Positions 17,544 to 26,334 of a stretch of DNA of 64,000 nt are shown here, piece after piece (the stretch's first letter is position 1; the number at the start of each line of letters is the position of its first letter). A program made the translations under genes and the position numbers. The notes under the pieces are model-generated. The model was not told the origin of the DNA and did not search any database. It saw only the letters and a list, made by a program, of their open reading frames with translations. Location: NCBI GenBank assembly GCA_016721195.1, contig JADKIO010000013.1, positions 1 through 64,000 of the forward strand. The letters are read 5' to 3'. This DNA comes from Candidatus Geothrix skivensis. Its GTDB lineage: Bacteria > Acidobacteriota > Holophagae > Holophagales > Holophagaceae.

Positions 17544-18701
17544 ATGCCTGGAATCCACTGGTTGGACGTCCACCCCTCCGCCGCGGGGGCGGCCCTTCGT
17601 TTGGCCCTCGGTGGATGGGGGCATGAGATCCTCCCGGGGCCTGGCCCCGGCTCCCTGGTGATCGTGGCGAACCAGCCGGAGGTGAGTCTGATCCCGGAGG
17701 AGGGCCATGAGATCCTCTGGTGGGTGGAGCGGGCGGAACCGGAAGCTGTGAGTGCCGTCCTGAGCCAACGACCCGGCTGGGTGCTGCTGCAGGACCGCCC
17801 CCTGGAGGCCGCGCGGGAGGCCCTGCTGCACCTGCGCCAGCGGGACCTGGGCAGCGAGGGCTGGCTCCGCCAAATGATGCACCTGGCCTCCCTCGATGAG
17901 TTGCTCCGGCTGGTGCTGGGGCGGGCCATCCGGCTTTCCGGAGCCGCGGGCGGCGCCATCTGGCTGCGCCGGGACGACACCTTCTTCCAGCGGGCGGGGG
18001 ACGGCGCCTTTCCCGAAGCCCCCCTGCCCCGCCAGGACGCGGCGGAGCTTGTCCGGCGGGGAGAGGCCTTCCTGCTGGCGCCTTCGCAGCAGCTGGGGAT
18101 CCTGCGCCTTGTGGAGCCCAGGGAATCGCCGGAGCGTTTCCTCCGGGGCTTCGAGGACATGGAGCCCCTGCTGCTCAACGCCTGGCAGCTGGAGGAAAGC
18201 CGGGCCCTCTCCTTCAAGGACGATCTCACCGTGGCGCAGAACCGTCGCTGCCTGGAGGCCGAACTGCCCCAGGCCGTGCGCTCCGCCGCCACCAAGTCCG
18301 AACCCCTGGCCCTGCTCTTCCTGGACGTCGACGACCTCAAGCGGGTGAACACGAGCCACGGCCATCCCACGGGCAGCCTCATGCTGGAGTCGGTGGCCAG
18401 CACCGCCCAGCGGCTCTGCCGTGCCCACGACCGGCTCTACCGCTATGGGGGCGACGAGTTCTGCATCCTCATGCCGAGCACCACCTCCCAGGGCGCCAGG
18501 AAGCTGGCTGAGCGCCTGCTCCAGGTCATCCGGGAGCATCCTCTGGACTTGGGCCGGGAGCAGCTCGTCATCTCCCTCAGTGCCGGCGTGGCAGCCTATC
18601 CCGAACATGCCAATGGAGCCGGGCATCTCATCGAGCGGGCGGACCAGGCCCTCCTGCAGGCGAAGAAGGAGGGCAAGGGGCGGGTCGTCGTCGCGGGCTG
18701 A
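17544..18701 (+). CDS. Diguanylate cyclase (GGDEF domain)
   Basis: The 385-residue protein makes the second messenger c-di-GMP from GTP. The active-site loop is intact (YRYGGDEFCILMP, about residues 305-317), and LFLDVDDLKRVNTSHGH supplies the metal-binding Asp. An inhibitory I-site, RAHD, lies exactly five residues before GGDEF, so product inhibition is expected. The N-terminal 150 residues are a response-regulator-like fold without an obvious phospho-acceptor. Residues about 120-230 look like a GAF-type sensor. AGGGAG precedes ATG 17544. Its neighbour pilB has a MshEN domain that could respond to the product. Confidence 0.88.
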   Translation: MPGIHWLDVHPSAAGAALRLALGGWGHEILPGPGPGSLVIVANQPEVSLIPEEGHEILWWVERAEPEAVSAVLSQRPGWVLLQDRPLEAAREALLHLRQRDLGSEGWLRQMMHLASLDELLRLVLGRAIRLSGAAGGAIWLRRDDTFFQRAGDGAFPEAPLPRQDAAELVRRGEAFLLAPSQQLGILRLVEPRESPERFLRGFEDMEPLLLNAWQLEESRALSFKDDLTVAQNRRCLEAELPQAVRSAATKSEPLALLFLDVDDLKRVNTSHGHPTGSLMLESVASTAQRLCRAHDRLYRYGGDEFCILMPSTTSQGARKLAERLLQVIREHPLDLGREQLVISLSAGVAAYPEHANGAGHLIERADQALLQAKKEGKGRVVVAG

Positions 18702-18705
18702 GGTC

Positions 18706-19863
18706 CTACTTCCGCTTCTTCTTCCCCTTCTCGGATCCGAACACCTTCGCGAGGAAGCCTTCCTCCTCGGCGGGCGCAGCTCCGCCATCCAGGCTTCGGC
18801 GGAGCTGTTCCACGAGTTGCCGCTGGTCGGCATTCAAGGATTTCGGCACGGCCACCCTCAGGTGCAGGTAGAGATCGCCGCGGCCACTGCCCTGCAGCCG
18901 GGGCACGCCGGCGTTCGTCAGTTTCACGACGTGATCGGCGGCAGTGCCCGGGGCCAGCTTCACCTTGTCCGTGCCATAGGGCGTCTCGACCTCGAGGTTC
19001 CCGCCCAGGACCAGCAGGGGCCAGTGGACCTCCAGGCGGCGGTGCAGGTCGCTGCCGTCCCGCTCATAGCGGGGATCCGGCTCCACGTCGAAGACCACGT
19101 ACAGATCGCCGGTGCGGCCGCCGGAACGACCGGATTCCCCCTGGTTCTGCAGCCGGAGCCGCGTGCCCCGGTCCACGCCCGCCGGCACCTTGAAGCTGAC
19201 CTTGGATTTCCGGTGAACCCTGCCTTCGCCCTGGCAGCTGCGGCAGGGCTTGGGGATGACCCGGCCCCGGCCCTCGCAGCGGGGACAGGGCGTGAGCATC
19301 TGGAAGAAGCCCTGGCGCACGGCCACCTGCCCCGCGCCCCGGCACTGGGGGCAGGTCTCGGGCCGGCTTCCTGCTTCGCAGCCGGAGCCATGGCAGGTGT
19401 CGCAGGCTTCGAGGCGGGGGATGGAAAGCTCGACGACTTCCTTCCCGAAGATGGCGTCATGGAAGCTGAGCTTGAGGTTGTACTGGAGGTCCGAGCCCCG
19501 TTCCTCCCCGGTGGCCCGGCGGCGCCCGCCGCCGAAGAGATCGCCGAACATGCCCCCGCCGAAGAAGCTGCCCAGGATGTCCTCGAAATCCGCGAACTGG
19601 TTCGGATCGAACTGGAACTGCTGGCCGCCTCCACCGGCGCCGCCCAGCCCGGCATGGCCGAACTGGTCGTAGACCTTCCGCTTCTCCGCATCCGACAGCA
19701 CGCTGTAGGCTTCGGCGGCCTCCTTGAACTTCTCCTCCGCCTCCTTGTTGCCGGGGTTCCGGTCCGGGTGCAGCTCCATGGCCAGCTTGCGGTAGGCCTT
19801 CTTCAGCTCATCGGCCCCGGCCTCCTTCGAGACACCGAGCACTTCGTAGTAGTCGCGTTTCAT
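18706..19863 (-). CDS. dnaJ: Chaperone DnaJ
   Basis: This is the Hsp40 co-chaperone that stimulates DnaK ATPase. The J-domain (residues 1-70) has the HPD motif (LHPDRNPGN). A Gly/Phe-rich linker follows (GGGQQFQF, SFFGGGMFGDLFGGG), then a zinc domain with four CxxCxGxG repeats (CDTCHGSG, CPQCRGAG, CPRCEGRG, CRSCQGEG) and two substrate-binding beta domains. At 385 residues it has the usual type-I length. The C-terminus is Lys-rich (EKGKKKRK). The second of two adjacent ATG codons is used because AGGA is better spaced from it. It converges on the diguanylate cyclase with only four bases between stops. Confidence 0.95.
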   Translation of the reverse strand: MKRDYYEVLGVSKEAGADELKKAYRKLAMELHPDRNPGNKEAEEKFKEAAEAYSVLSDAEKRKVYDQFGHAGLGGAGGGGQQFQFDPNQFADFEDILGSFFGGGMFGDLFGGGRRRATGEERGSDLQYNLKLSFHDAIFGKEVVELSIPRLEACDTCHGSGCEAGSRPETCPQCRGAGQVAVRQGFFQMLTPCPRCEGRGRVIPKPCRSCQGEGRVHRKSKVSFKVPAGVDRGTRLRLQNQGESGRSGGRTGDLYVVFDVEPDPRYERDGSDLHRRLEVHWPLLVLGGNLEVETPYGTDKVKLAPGTAADHVVKLTNAGVPRLQGSGRGDLYLHLRVAVPKSLNADQRQLVEQLRRSLDGGAAPAEEEGFLAKVFGSEKGKKKRK

Positions 19864-19905
19864 CATCCCATCCTGACCTTCCAGGATAGCCGATGATCGC
19901 GGAAC

Positions 19906-21768
19906 TCAGTTCGGCGGGGCTGCGCCATCACCCTCGTCGAGGGAAGCCATCATCGCCTCGCTGGCGGCCAGCACGGCATCCGTCAGGAGGTTCTGCGCCT
20001 CCAGAAGCTGGGTCTCACAGGCCCGGAGGGCATCCGAATCCTGGTTCGCCACCGCCTGCCGGGCCTTGGAAAGCACATCCCGCACGAGCGACTGCTGGTC
20101 GTCGGTGAGGTACTTGCCGCACTCGATGAAGCTCTTGTCACAGGAGAAGATGAGCCCCTCCGCGGAGGCGATGTACTTCATCGCATCCCGCTTTTTCACA
20201 TCCGTTTCCGCGTTGGCCATGGCCTCGCGGATCATGCGCTGGATCTCCAGCTCGGAAAGGCCGGAGCTGGGCCGGATGCTCATGCTCTGCTCGAGTCCGG
20301 TCATGAGATCCCGGGCCGACACCTTCACGATGCCGTTGGAATCGATGTCGAAGGCGACCTCGATCTGGGGCACGCCCTTGGGGAGGGGCGGCAGGTTGAT
20401 GAGATCGAAGCGCCCCAGGCTCTTGTTGTGCTCGGACAGCTCACGCTCCCCCTGGAGCACGTGGATCTCCACCCGGCTCTGGTTATCGGTGACGGTGGTG
20501 AAGGTGCGGGCATCCCGGGTGGGGATGGTGGCATTCCGCTGGATGATCTTCACGAACCCGCCGCCCTGGGTCTCGATGCCCAGGGAGAGGGGCGTCACGT
20601 CCAGGAGCACGAGGTCCTTGATGTCGCCCTTCAGCACGGCGCCCTGGATGGAGGCGCCCACGGCCACCACCTCGTCAGGATTGATGCTGCGGTTCGGCTC
20701 CTTGCCGAAGAAGTCCCGCACCAGCCGCTGCACCAGCGGCATGCGCGTCTGGCCGCCCACCAGGATGATCTCGTCCACCTGCTTGGGGCTCTTCCCGCCC
20801 TGCTCGAGGGCATCCTTGATGGGAACCAGCGTGAGCTCCACCAGATCTTGGACCATCCCTTCGAGCTGTTCGCGGGTGAGGGTGGCCTCCAGGTGCTGGG
20901 GTCCGCTGGGGCCCTGGGCGATGAAAGGCAGACGGATCTCAACCTTGTCCAGGGTGGAGAGTTCGCACTTGGCTTTTTCGCTGGCCTCCTTGAGGCGCTG
21001 GAGGGCCATGCGGTCCGTGGAGAGATCGATGTTCGTCTTCTCCCGGAACTGGTGGACCAGCCAGATCTGGATGAGCTGATCGATGTCCTCCCCCCCCAGG
21101 AAGGTGTCGCCGCTGGTGGCCAGCACTTCGAAGACGCCGTCATTCAGTTCCATGAGCGTGAAATCGATGGTGCCGCCGCCGAAATCGTAGATGCCGAGGA
21201 TCTGTTTGATGCCCTTCTTGTTGAAGCCATAGGCCAGGGCTGCCGCCGTGGGCTCGTTGATGATGCGCTGAACGTTCAGCCCCGCGATCTTGCCCGCATC
21301 CTTGGTGGCCTGGCGCTGGGCATCGTCGAAGTAGGCGGGGACGGTGATGACCGCATCCACCACTTCCTCGTGCAGGAAGGCCTCAGCCGCCTGCTTGAGG
21401 GAACGGAGGACGATGGCGGACACTTCGGGAGGGGCGAAGTCCCGCTCGCCGACCCGCAGCCAGGCATCGCCATTGGGGGCGGCCACCACCGGGAAAGGCA
21501 GCCGGGAGACGGCCTCCTGCACCCGGGGCGACTGAAAGCGCTGACCGATGAGCCGCTTCACGGCAAAGAGCGTGCGCTGGGGATTGGTAACGGCCTGCCG
21601 CTTGGCAATGTGCCCGACGAGCACATCGCCCTTGTCGGTGAAGGCCACGACCGACGGAGTCGTGCGACTGCCTTCGCGATTGGGGATCACCCGGGAGTCG
21701 CCCCCCTCCATGACGCAGACGCAACTGTTGGTCGTGCCCAGATCTATGCCGATCAGTTTGCCTGCCAT
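19906..21768 (-). CDS. dnaK: Chaperone DnaK (Hsp70)
   Basis: This is a 620-residue ATP-dependent folding chaperone. It opens MAGKLIGIDLGTTNSCVCVM (phosphate-1 motif) and contains YDFGGGTIDFTLMELNDGVFEV (phosphate-2; most bacterial DnaK have DLGGGTFDVS, so Phe and the following residues deviate), ILVGGQTRMPLVQ (adenosine motif), and a linker/substrate domain with DLVLLDVTPLSLGIETQGG. The lid ends in an acidic tail (DEGDGAAPPN). The deviating phosphate-2 region suggests a paralogous or lineage-specific DnaK. It lies between grpE and dnaJ in the classical operon order. Confidence 0.94.
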   Translation of the reverse strand: MAGKLIGIDLGTTNSCVCVMEGGDSRVIPNREGSRTTPSVVAFTDKGDVLVGHIAKRQAVTNPQRTLFAVKRLIGQRFQSPRVQEAVSRLPFPVVAAPNGDAWLRVGERDFAPPEVSAIVLRSLKQAAEAFLHEEVVDAVITVPAYFDDAQRQATKDAGKIAGLNVQRIINEPTAAALAYGFNKKGIKQILGIYDFGGGTIDFTLMELNDGVFEVLATSGDTFLGGEDIDQLIQIWLVHQFREKTNIDLSTDRMALQRLKEASEKAKCELSTLDKVEIRLPFIAQGPSGPQHLEATLTREQLEGMVQDLVELTLVPIKDALEQGGKSPKQVDEIILVGGQTRMPLVQRLVRDFFGKEPNRSINPDEVVAVGASIQGAVLKGDIKDLVLLDVTPLSLGIETQGGGFVKIIQRNATIPTRDARTFTTVTDNQSRVEIHVLQGERELSEHNKSLGRFDLINLPPLPKGVPQIEVAFDIDSNGIVKVSARDLMTGLEQSMSIRPSSGLSELEIQRMIREAMANAETDVKKRDAMKYIASAEGLIFSCDKSFIECGKYLTDDQQSLVRDVLSKARQAVANQDSDALRACETQLLEAQNLLTDAVLAASEAMMASLDEGDGAAPPN

Positions 21769-21857
21769 GGGTGCTACTCCAGAGGATATTTAGCTACATC
21801 GTAATGGCTTCTCGACGGTGCATCCACCACAAGCATTGGAGGGGACTAGGATTATAC

Positions 21858-22556
21858 CTAGAGCCCCTGGAGGCGATTCACCACCACACGGGCGGCTCTC
21901 AGCAATTGCCCCTTGAGGCTGAAGCCGCGCTCGTAGATCGCCGCCACGGCGCCATCGGGAAGGTTCGGATCCGAGAATGTCGTGAGGGCCTCCGCGTTGA
22001 GGGCGTCGAAAGGATCCCCCACCTGGAGGGGCAGCTGCTCCACGCTGAGCCGGCGCAGGGACTCGATGAACTGTCTGCGGATGAGCTCGACTCCCGCACG
22101 GAAGGAGTCGATGTCCTGATAGGTGGCACTCAGGCCACGATCGAAGTTGTCCAACACCGGGAGCATCTCCAGCAGGATCTTCCGCTCGGCCTGCTCGATG
22201 GCCAGGGAGATGTCCCGCTGGGCGCGCCCGCGGAAGTTGTTGAAGTCCGCCGCCAGCCGCCGCTGCTGATCCATGAGCTCGGCCTCACGGCGGAGGAGAT
22301 CCTCCATCTGGCGTTCGGCCTCGGTGAGGGCGGATTCGAGGTCCACCTTGCCTTCCGGCCCCGGGAAAGGCTGGGGGAGATCCGGCAGCTCCATCTCCGG
22401 CACCACCTGGGTGTGGTACTCGGAGGCCACTTCATCCGCCACGGACTGGAGATCCCCATCCAGGGGCTCGTCCAGGTTCAGATCCACCACGTCCTCGGAT
22501 TCGCCGAGAACCACGTTGGGCTTGGCATTAGGCTGCTGGGGATTCTCAGTGGGCAT
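21858..22556 (-). CDS. grpE: Nucleotide exchange factor GrpE
   Basis: The 232-residue protein releases ADP from DnaK. An acidic, disordered N-terminus (residues 1-70) leads into a long coiled coil (LTEAERQMEDLLRREAELMDQ), the conserved ADFNNFRGRAQRD and the four-helix region LPVLDNFDRGL. The C-terminal beta domain carries the signature DGAVAAIYERGFSLKGQLLR. Its start and stop fit between hrcA (54 bases upstream) and dnaK (89 bases downstream) on the same strand. Confidence 0.94.
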   Translation of the reverse strand: MPTENPQQPNAKPNVVLGESEDVVDLNLDEPLDGDLQSVADEVASEYHTQVVPEMELPDLPQPFPGPEGKVDLESALTEAERQMEDLLRREAELMDQQRRLAADFNNFRGRAQRDISLAIEQAERKILLEMLPVLDNFDRGLSATYQDIDSFRAGVELIRRQFIESLRRLSVEQLPLQVGDPFDALNAEALTTFSDPNLPDGAVAAIYERGFSLKGQLLRAARVVVNRLQGL

Positions 22557-22610
22557 CGTGGCAGTATAAGCAAAAGGCCGAAGAAGGGCGATGGCTCGCT
22601 GAAGGGCCCA

Positions 22611-23660
22611 TCAGGATTGGCCCCGCCGGCTCTGGACCTGCCGGGACCACCACCTCAGCCCGCCCATGACCCTTCCGTAGTCCATGCGGAGGGGCCCCAC
22701 CAGGGCAAAGGTGACGAAGCCCGCGGGCCCCAGGGCCACGGTCCGCACCGCTGTCGCCAGGGGCCAGGCATCGAAATAGGGGTTCTCGCTGCCCAGCAAC
22801 AGCTGGACATCCTCGGAGGCCCGGCCCGCGAAGGCATTCAACAGCCGGGCCAGCCTCCCGTGCTCTTCGAAGGCCGCCACCAGGTCCCGGAACCGGGCCA
22901 CGTCCTCGAACTCCGGCAGTCCGCCCAACTGGCCCAGGCCAGAGATCAGCACGGGCGGATCGCCGGCACCCGGGTCCTCCGGCCAGCGGGCGGCCAGTTC
23001 CTGAAGCCGCATCCGGATGGTTTCCCCCTGCTGGACGCCCAACCGCAGCGCATCCAGCAGGCGGGAGCGCATCTCCGCCAGGGTCAACCCGGCGAACTGG
23101 GCCGTGGCGTAATTGCCCAACTCCATCAGCACGGCCTCCGAATGGTTCCAGGGGTTCTCCATGAGGCGGTGCTCCACCTCGCCCAGGCTGCCCACCCACA
23201 CGGCCACCAGCCGTCCCGAGCCCACGGGCACGAACTCCAGTCGCACCAGCCGGCTCTGGGTGAAGGGAAGGGGCAGGGCCACGCAGACACCGCCCATGAC
23301 CTCGGCCAGGGTCCGGCCTGCGTGCCGGGCCCAGGACTCGGGGTCCAGATCCAGCCCGTCCAGGGCCGCCGTGAGCCGTCCTTCCACCTCGGGATCCGGC
23401 GGCAGCGCCTTCAGCCAGCGGTCGACGTAGTACCGGTAGGCCCGCTCCGTGGGGATGCGGCCAGCCGAAGTGTGTGGCTGGGCCACCATGGATTCGTCCT
23501 CGAGATCCGATAGCACGTTCCGGATGGTGGCGCTGGACAGGGCCTCCGGGTAGCGTTTGGCCAGCAGCCGGGAGCCCACAGGCTCCCCTTCCTCGAGGTA
23601 GGTCTCGATGAGGGTGCGCAGCACGGATTCGCCACGGGGGTTGAGGTTGGGTTGGGCCAT
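22611..23660 (-). CDS. hrcA: Heat-inducible transcription repressor HrcA
   Basis: The 349-residue repressor normally binds CIRCE operators and is assisted by GroEL. The N-terminal winged helix is clear (ESVLRTLIETYLEEGEPVGS, then SSATIRNVLSDLEDE and HTSAGRIPTERAYRYYVD). The central and C-terminal parts end in the typical GPLRMDYGRVMGGLRWWS. It is the first gene of the hrcA-grpE-dnaK-dnaJ operon, as in many non-proteobacterial lineages. I could not find a CIRCE inverted repeat (TTAGCACTC-N9-GAGTGCTAA) in the 76 bases before it or at dnaK, so the operator may be elsewhere (groES) or divergent. Confidence 0.94.
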   Translation of the reverse strand: MAQPNLNPRGESVLRTLIETYLEEGEPVGSRLLAKRYPEALSSATIRNVLSDLEDESMVAQPHTSAGRIPTERAYRYYVDRWLKALPPDPEVEGRLTAALDGLDLDPESWARHAGRTLAEVMGGVCVALPLPFTQSRLVRLEFVPVGSGRLVAVWVGSLGEVEHRLMENPWNHSEAVLMELGNYATAQFAGLTLAEMRSRLLDALRLGVQQGETIRMRLQELAARWPEDPGAGDPPVLISGLGQLGGLPEFEDVARFRDLVAAFEEHGRLARLLNAFAGRASEDVQLLLGSENPYFDAWPLATAVRTVALGPAGFVTFALVGPLRMDYGRVMGGLRWWSRQVQSRRGQS

Positions 23661-23736
23661 TACCTGGACTCGCTCCTCGGGGTCCTTGACGGGATGCCAT
23701 ACTATACGGCACGCTTCCCACTCTGATGGAGGTCCC

Positions 23737-24579
23737 ATGCGTCCCTGGCTACCCAACTTGATTCTTGCCTCCACTTTGGCTCTGACCGTGGCCTGCAACC
23801 GCAAGAGCGAGGCAGCCATCCAGGCGGAGGAAGCGGCCAAGTCTGCCGAGGCGAAAGTTGCCCAGTTGGAGCAGCAGCTGGCCGAAGCCAAATCCGGCAA
23901 GGCCGGCGGCGAAGATGCGGACACCGTGCAGCACCTCACCAAATCCCAGGTCAAGGCCCTGGAACGCCAGGTGACCGATGCGAAGAAGCGGGCCTTGGTC
24001 AAGAAGCAGGAAGCCCTCACCCTGGCCCAGGCCCCTGCCCCCCAGGAAGCTTCCAAGCCAGTGGTCGTGGAGGTCCCCGTGGGGACCAAGCTGGAGATCA
24101 GCCTGGCCCGGGAGCTGAGCACGGAAAAGGATCAGGCGGGTGATGCCTGGGAGGGCACCCTGGCCTCGGACGTGGTTCAGGACGGCAAGCTGGTATGGAG
24201 CGCCGGCAGCAGCGCCCGGGGCGTCATCACCCAGAGCGCGGCGGCGGGCCGCCTGAGCAATGGCCAGGGGGCCCTGGGCATCCGTCTCACAGAGATCGCG
24301 GGGGTCGGCATCGACGCCGACACCCATGTGGTGGTGGCCACCGCCAAGGGCGAGCGCAACGCCAAGTACATCGGCGGCGGCGCGGCCCTCGGCGCCCTCA
24401 TCGGCATCCTGTCCGACAAGAAGAACAAGAATGACCATGCCCTGGGCGGGGCGGCCCTCGGCGCCGCCGCCGGAACGGCCCTGGCGGCCGGCACCGCCGA
24501 TACCGTGATCCGCATCCCCGCCACCAAGCCCGTGGCCTTCAGCCTTACTGCGCCGGAACGGGTGACACTGAGGAAGTAG
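23737..24579 (+). CDS. Lipoprotein with coiled coil and glycine-zipper-like region
   Basis: The 280-residue precursor has a lipobox (LTLALTVACN, Cys at about residue 20). A helical coiled-coil stretch follows (about 24-85, with EEAAKSAEAKVAQLEQQLAE), then a beta-rich domain (about 110-200, VPVGTKLEISLARELSTEKD). The C-terminal part is Gly/Ala-rich (AKYIGGGAALGALIGILSDK, ALGGAALGAAAGTALAAG), resembling glycine-zipper outer-membrane proteins such as YMGG/SlyB families. It is divergent from hrcA and converges on prfA. Likely an envelope structural protein; the exact role is unknown. GATGGAGG precedes the ATG. Confidence 0.7.
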   Translation: MRPWLPNLILASTLALTVACNRKSEAAIQAEEAAKSAEAKVAQLEQQLAEAKSGKAGGEDADTVQHLTKSQVKALERQVTDAKKRALVKKQEALTLAQAPAPQEASKPVVVEVPVGTKLEISLARELSTEKDQAGDAWEGTLASDVVQDGKLVWSAGSSARGVITQSAAAGRLSNGQGALGIRLTEIAGVGIDADTHVVVATAKGERNAKYIGGGAALGALIGILSDKKNKNDHALGGAALGAAAGTALAAGTADTVIRIPATKPVAFSLTAPERVTLRK

Positions 24580-24592
24580 GGCCTCAGCCCGA

Positions 24593-24674
24593 TCAGGCCT
24601 CCAGCGCCTGCAGCCGCTCCGCCTCGAACGCCGAGCGCAGGGGCTCGATGATGGGCTCGATCTGACCGCCCATG
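24593..24674 (-). repeat. Detached copy of the prfA 3' end
   Basis: These 82 bases repeat 24810-24891 (stop codon plus the last 26 codons of prfA) with only two differences. Homology starts exactly at the stop codon. The copy is followed by 135 bases of unrelated hairpin-rich DNA before the real gene end. Confidence 0.93.
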
Positions 24675-24809
24675 GGGGGCCCCGCTCCGTGAGCGCAGCG
24701 CCCAAAGGGCCCAGCGAACGGGAGGGCGGTCCTGCGGACCGCCCGATCGCGGGCTGCCAGAGGCCGCGTGCGCCGAGCTGCATCGCGGCGAGCGCCCAGC
24801 GGCGGGGCT
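24675..24809. repeat. Hairpin-rich insert between prfA and its duplicated tail
   Basis: The segment contains a perfect stem-loop (GGGCGGTCC at 24724-24732, GGACCGCCC at 24736-24744). Its ends can pair with each other (GGCCCCGC near the start, GCGGGGC near the end). On the minus strand the order outer arm, hairpin, TCCCG, CGCTGCGCTC, CGGAG, outer arm matches the repeats at 30305-30375, 39625-39697 and 40049-40116. Confidence 0.7.
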
Positions 24810-25883
24810 TCAGGCCTCCAGAGCCTGCAGCCGCTCTGCCTCGAACGCCGAGCGCAGGGGCTCGATGATGGGCTCGATCTGACCGCCCATGAAGCTGTCG
24901 ATCTGGTGGATGGTGACCCCGATGCGGTGGTCCGTGACCCGGCCCTGGGGGAAGTTGTAGGTGCGAATCTTTTCGCTGCGGTCGCCGCTACCCACCTGGG
25001 ATTTGCGCAGGGCCGAATGGGCGGCGTCGGCCTCGTCCTGGGCCTTCTGGAGCAGGCGGCTGCGCAGGACGGTCATGGCCTTGGCCATGTTCTTGATCTG
25101 GCTGCGCTCGTCCTGGCACTGCACGACGGTGTTGGTGGGCAGGTGGGTGAGGCGCACGGCGGAATAGGTGGTGTTCACGCTCTGGCCTCCCTTGCCTCCT
25201 GAGCAGAAGGTATCCACCCGCAGGTCCTTCTGGTGGATTTCGATGTCTACTTCCTCGGCCTCGGGCATGACGGCCACGGTGGCGGCGGAGGTGTGGATGC
25301 GGCCCTGAGTCTCGGTCTTGGGCACCCGCTGCACGCGGTGGACGCCGCTTTCGAAGCGGAAGAGGCTGTAGGCGCCCTCCCCCTGGATCTCGGCGGTGGC
25401 ATCCTTCAGCCCACCCGCATCGGCATCACTCTCATCCAGCACCGAGACCTTGAAGCCCCGCCGCTCGGCGAAGCGGATGTACATGCGGAACAGTTCTCCC
25501 GCGAACAGCGCGGCCTCTTCACCGCCGGTGCCTGCGCGGACCTCGAGGATCACGTTCTTGGCGTCCATGGGATCCTTGGGAACCAGCAGGTGCCTGATCT
25601 CTGCCTCACCCGCGGCGATGGCCTGCTTCAGCTCGGGAATCTCCAGCTCGGCCAGCTCCCGCAGGTCAGCCTCCATGCTCTTGTCGCCCAGGATCCACTC
25701 GGCCTCGTCCAGCTGCTTGAGGCGCGTGCGCTGGGCCTGGAAGGCCAGGACCACGGGCTCCAGCTCAGCCCGGAGCTTGGACAGCTCCCGAAGGCGCTTG
25801 GGGTCCGACACCACGGCGGAGTCCTGGAGCTGCGCCTCCACCTCTTGGAAGCGGGCCTCCACGGCTTCAAGTTGGTCCAACAT
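24810..25883 (-). CDS. prfA: Peptide chain release factor 1
   Basis: RF1 recognises UAA and UAG and triggers peptide release on the ribosome. The 357-residue protein has the catalytic GGQ in GGKGGQSVNTTYSAVRL (about residues 226-242) and the RF1-type region GRIHTSAATVAVMPEAEEVD before it. The N-terminal domain (MLDQLEAVEARFQEVEAQL) and full length are normal. It ends RLQALEA. Its last 82 bp are duplicated 217 bp further downstream. It is transcribed from the rpmE side; a hairpin and the rpmE terminator lie between the two genes. Confidence 0.96.
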   Translation of the reverse strand: MLDQLEAVEARFQEVEAQLQDSAVVSDPKRLRELSKLRAELEPVVLAFQAQRTRLKQLDEAEWILGDKSMEADLRELAELEIPELKQAIAAGEAEIRHLLVPKDPMDAKNVILEVRAGTGGEEAALFAGELFRMYIRFAERRGFKVSVLDESDADAGGLKDATAEIQGEGAYSLFRFESGVHRVQRVPKTETQGRIHTSAATVAVMPEAEEVDIEIHQKDLRVDTFCSGGKGGQSVNTTYSAVRLTHLPTNTVVQCQDERSQIKNMAKAMTVLRSRLLQKAQDEADAAHSALRKSQVGSGDRSEKIRTYNFPQGRVTDHRIGVTIHQIDSFMGGQIEPIIEPLRSAFEAERLQALEA

Positions 25884-25902
25884 GTCCCACCTTTTCAGCT
25901 AC

Positions 25903-25933
25903 CTCAGAATTTCGGCGCAGCCGAAATTCTGAG
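25903..25933. promoter_or_regulatory. Perfect 14-bp stem hairpin upstream of prfA
   Basis: CTCAGAATTTCGGC (25903-25916) and GCCGAAATTCTGAG (25920-25933) pair perfectly around GCA. It lies 20-50 bases before the prfA start. It may be an additional terminator, an operator, or an attenuating leader. No T-run follows on either strand. Confidence 0.5.
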
Positions 25934-25945
25934 CAGATAAAGAAG

Positions 25946-25976
25946 AAGGACGGACCGAGTGATCGGCCCGTCCTTT
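25946..25976 (-). terminator. Intrinsic terminator of rpmE
   Basis: On the minus strand AAAGGACGG pairs with CCGTCCTT, with an inner GCCGATC/GATCGGC-like extension, and the transcript continues CTTCTTT. It lies 13 bases after the rpmE stop. Confidence 0.75.
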
Positions 25977-25988
25977 GGAACAGTTCCG

Positions 25989-26246
25989 CTAGGCTTCGGT
26001 GGTGGTCGGAGCAGCCTCAGGCGTCGCCTCGACGGCCGGGGCGGCTTCCTTCTTCGCATACTTCTTGTTGAACTTCTCCACGCGGCCTTCGGTATCCATC
26101 AGGCGCTGCTTGCCCGTGAAGAACGGGTGGCAGTTGGAGCAGATTTCCACGCGCAGCTCCTTCTTGGTGGAGCGCGTCATGAACTCTTGGCCGCAGGCAC
26201 AGTGGACCTTCACCTCGTGAAGCTCGGGATGCATCTTTTCCTTCAT
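25989..26246 (-). CDS. rpmE: 50S ribosomal protein L31
   Basis: The 85-residue ribosomal protein opens MKEKMHPELHEVKVHCACGQ and has the zinc ribbon of the Cys-containing L31 form (CAC ... ICSNCHPFFTGKQ). The body EGRVEKFNKKYAKK is standard. A Pro/Ala/Thr/Glu tail of about 17 residues (EAAPAVEATPEAAPTTTEA) is longer than usual. ATG 26246 is chosen over an upstream in-frame codon because a GGAGGAAAG site precedes it and homologues begin here. prfA follows, as in many genomes. Confidence 0.96.
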   Translation of the reverse strand: MKEKMHPELHEVKVHCACGQEFMTRSTKKELRVEICSNCHPFFTGKQRLMDTEGRVEKFNKKYAKKEAAPAVEATPEAAPTTTEA

Positions 26247-26334
26247 GGCTTTCCTCCTGGGACCGACCGGATGCCCCCATGAGCGGGGTATGTGCACGCG
26301 GCTTGTCCACGCAAGACGACCAGTCTACCGCCGG

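Noticed and set aside
19906..21768. Possibility that the dnaK gene encodes HscA or another specialised Hsp70
   Set aside because: The phosphate-2 motif deviates (DFGGGT), but the hrcA-grpE-dnaK-dnaJ order and overall length support the housekeeping DnaK.
23661..23736. Search for a CIRCE operator before hrcA
   Set aside because: No TTAGCACTC-N9-GAGTGCTAA-like inverted repeat is visible here or in the hrcA-grpE and grpE-dnaK gaps, so no HrcA site is claimed.
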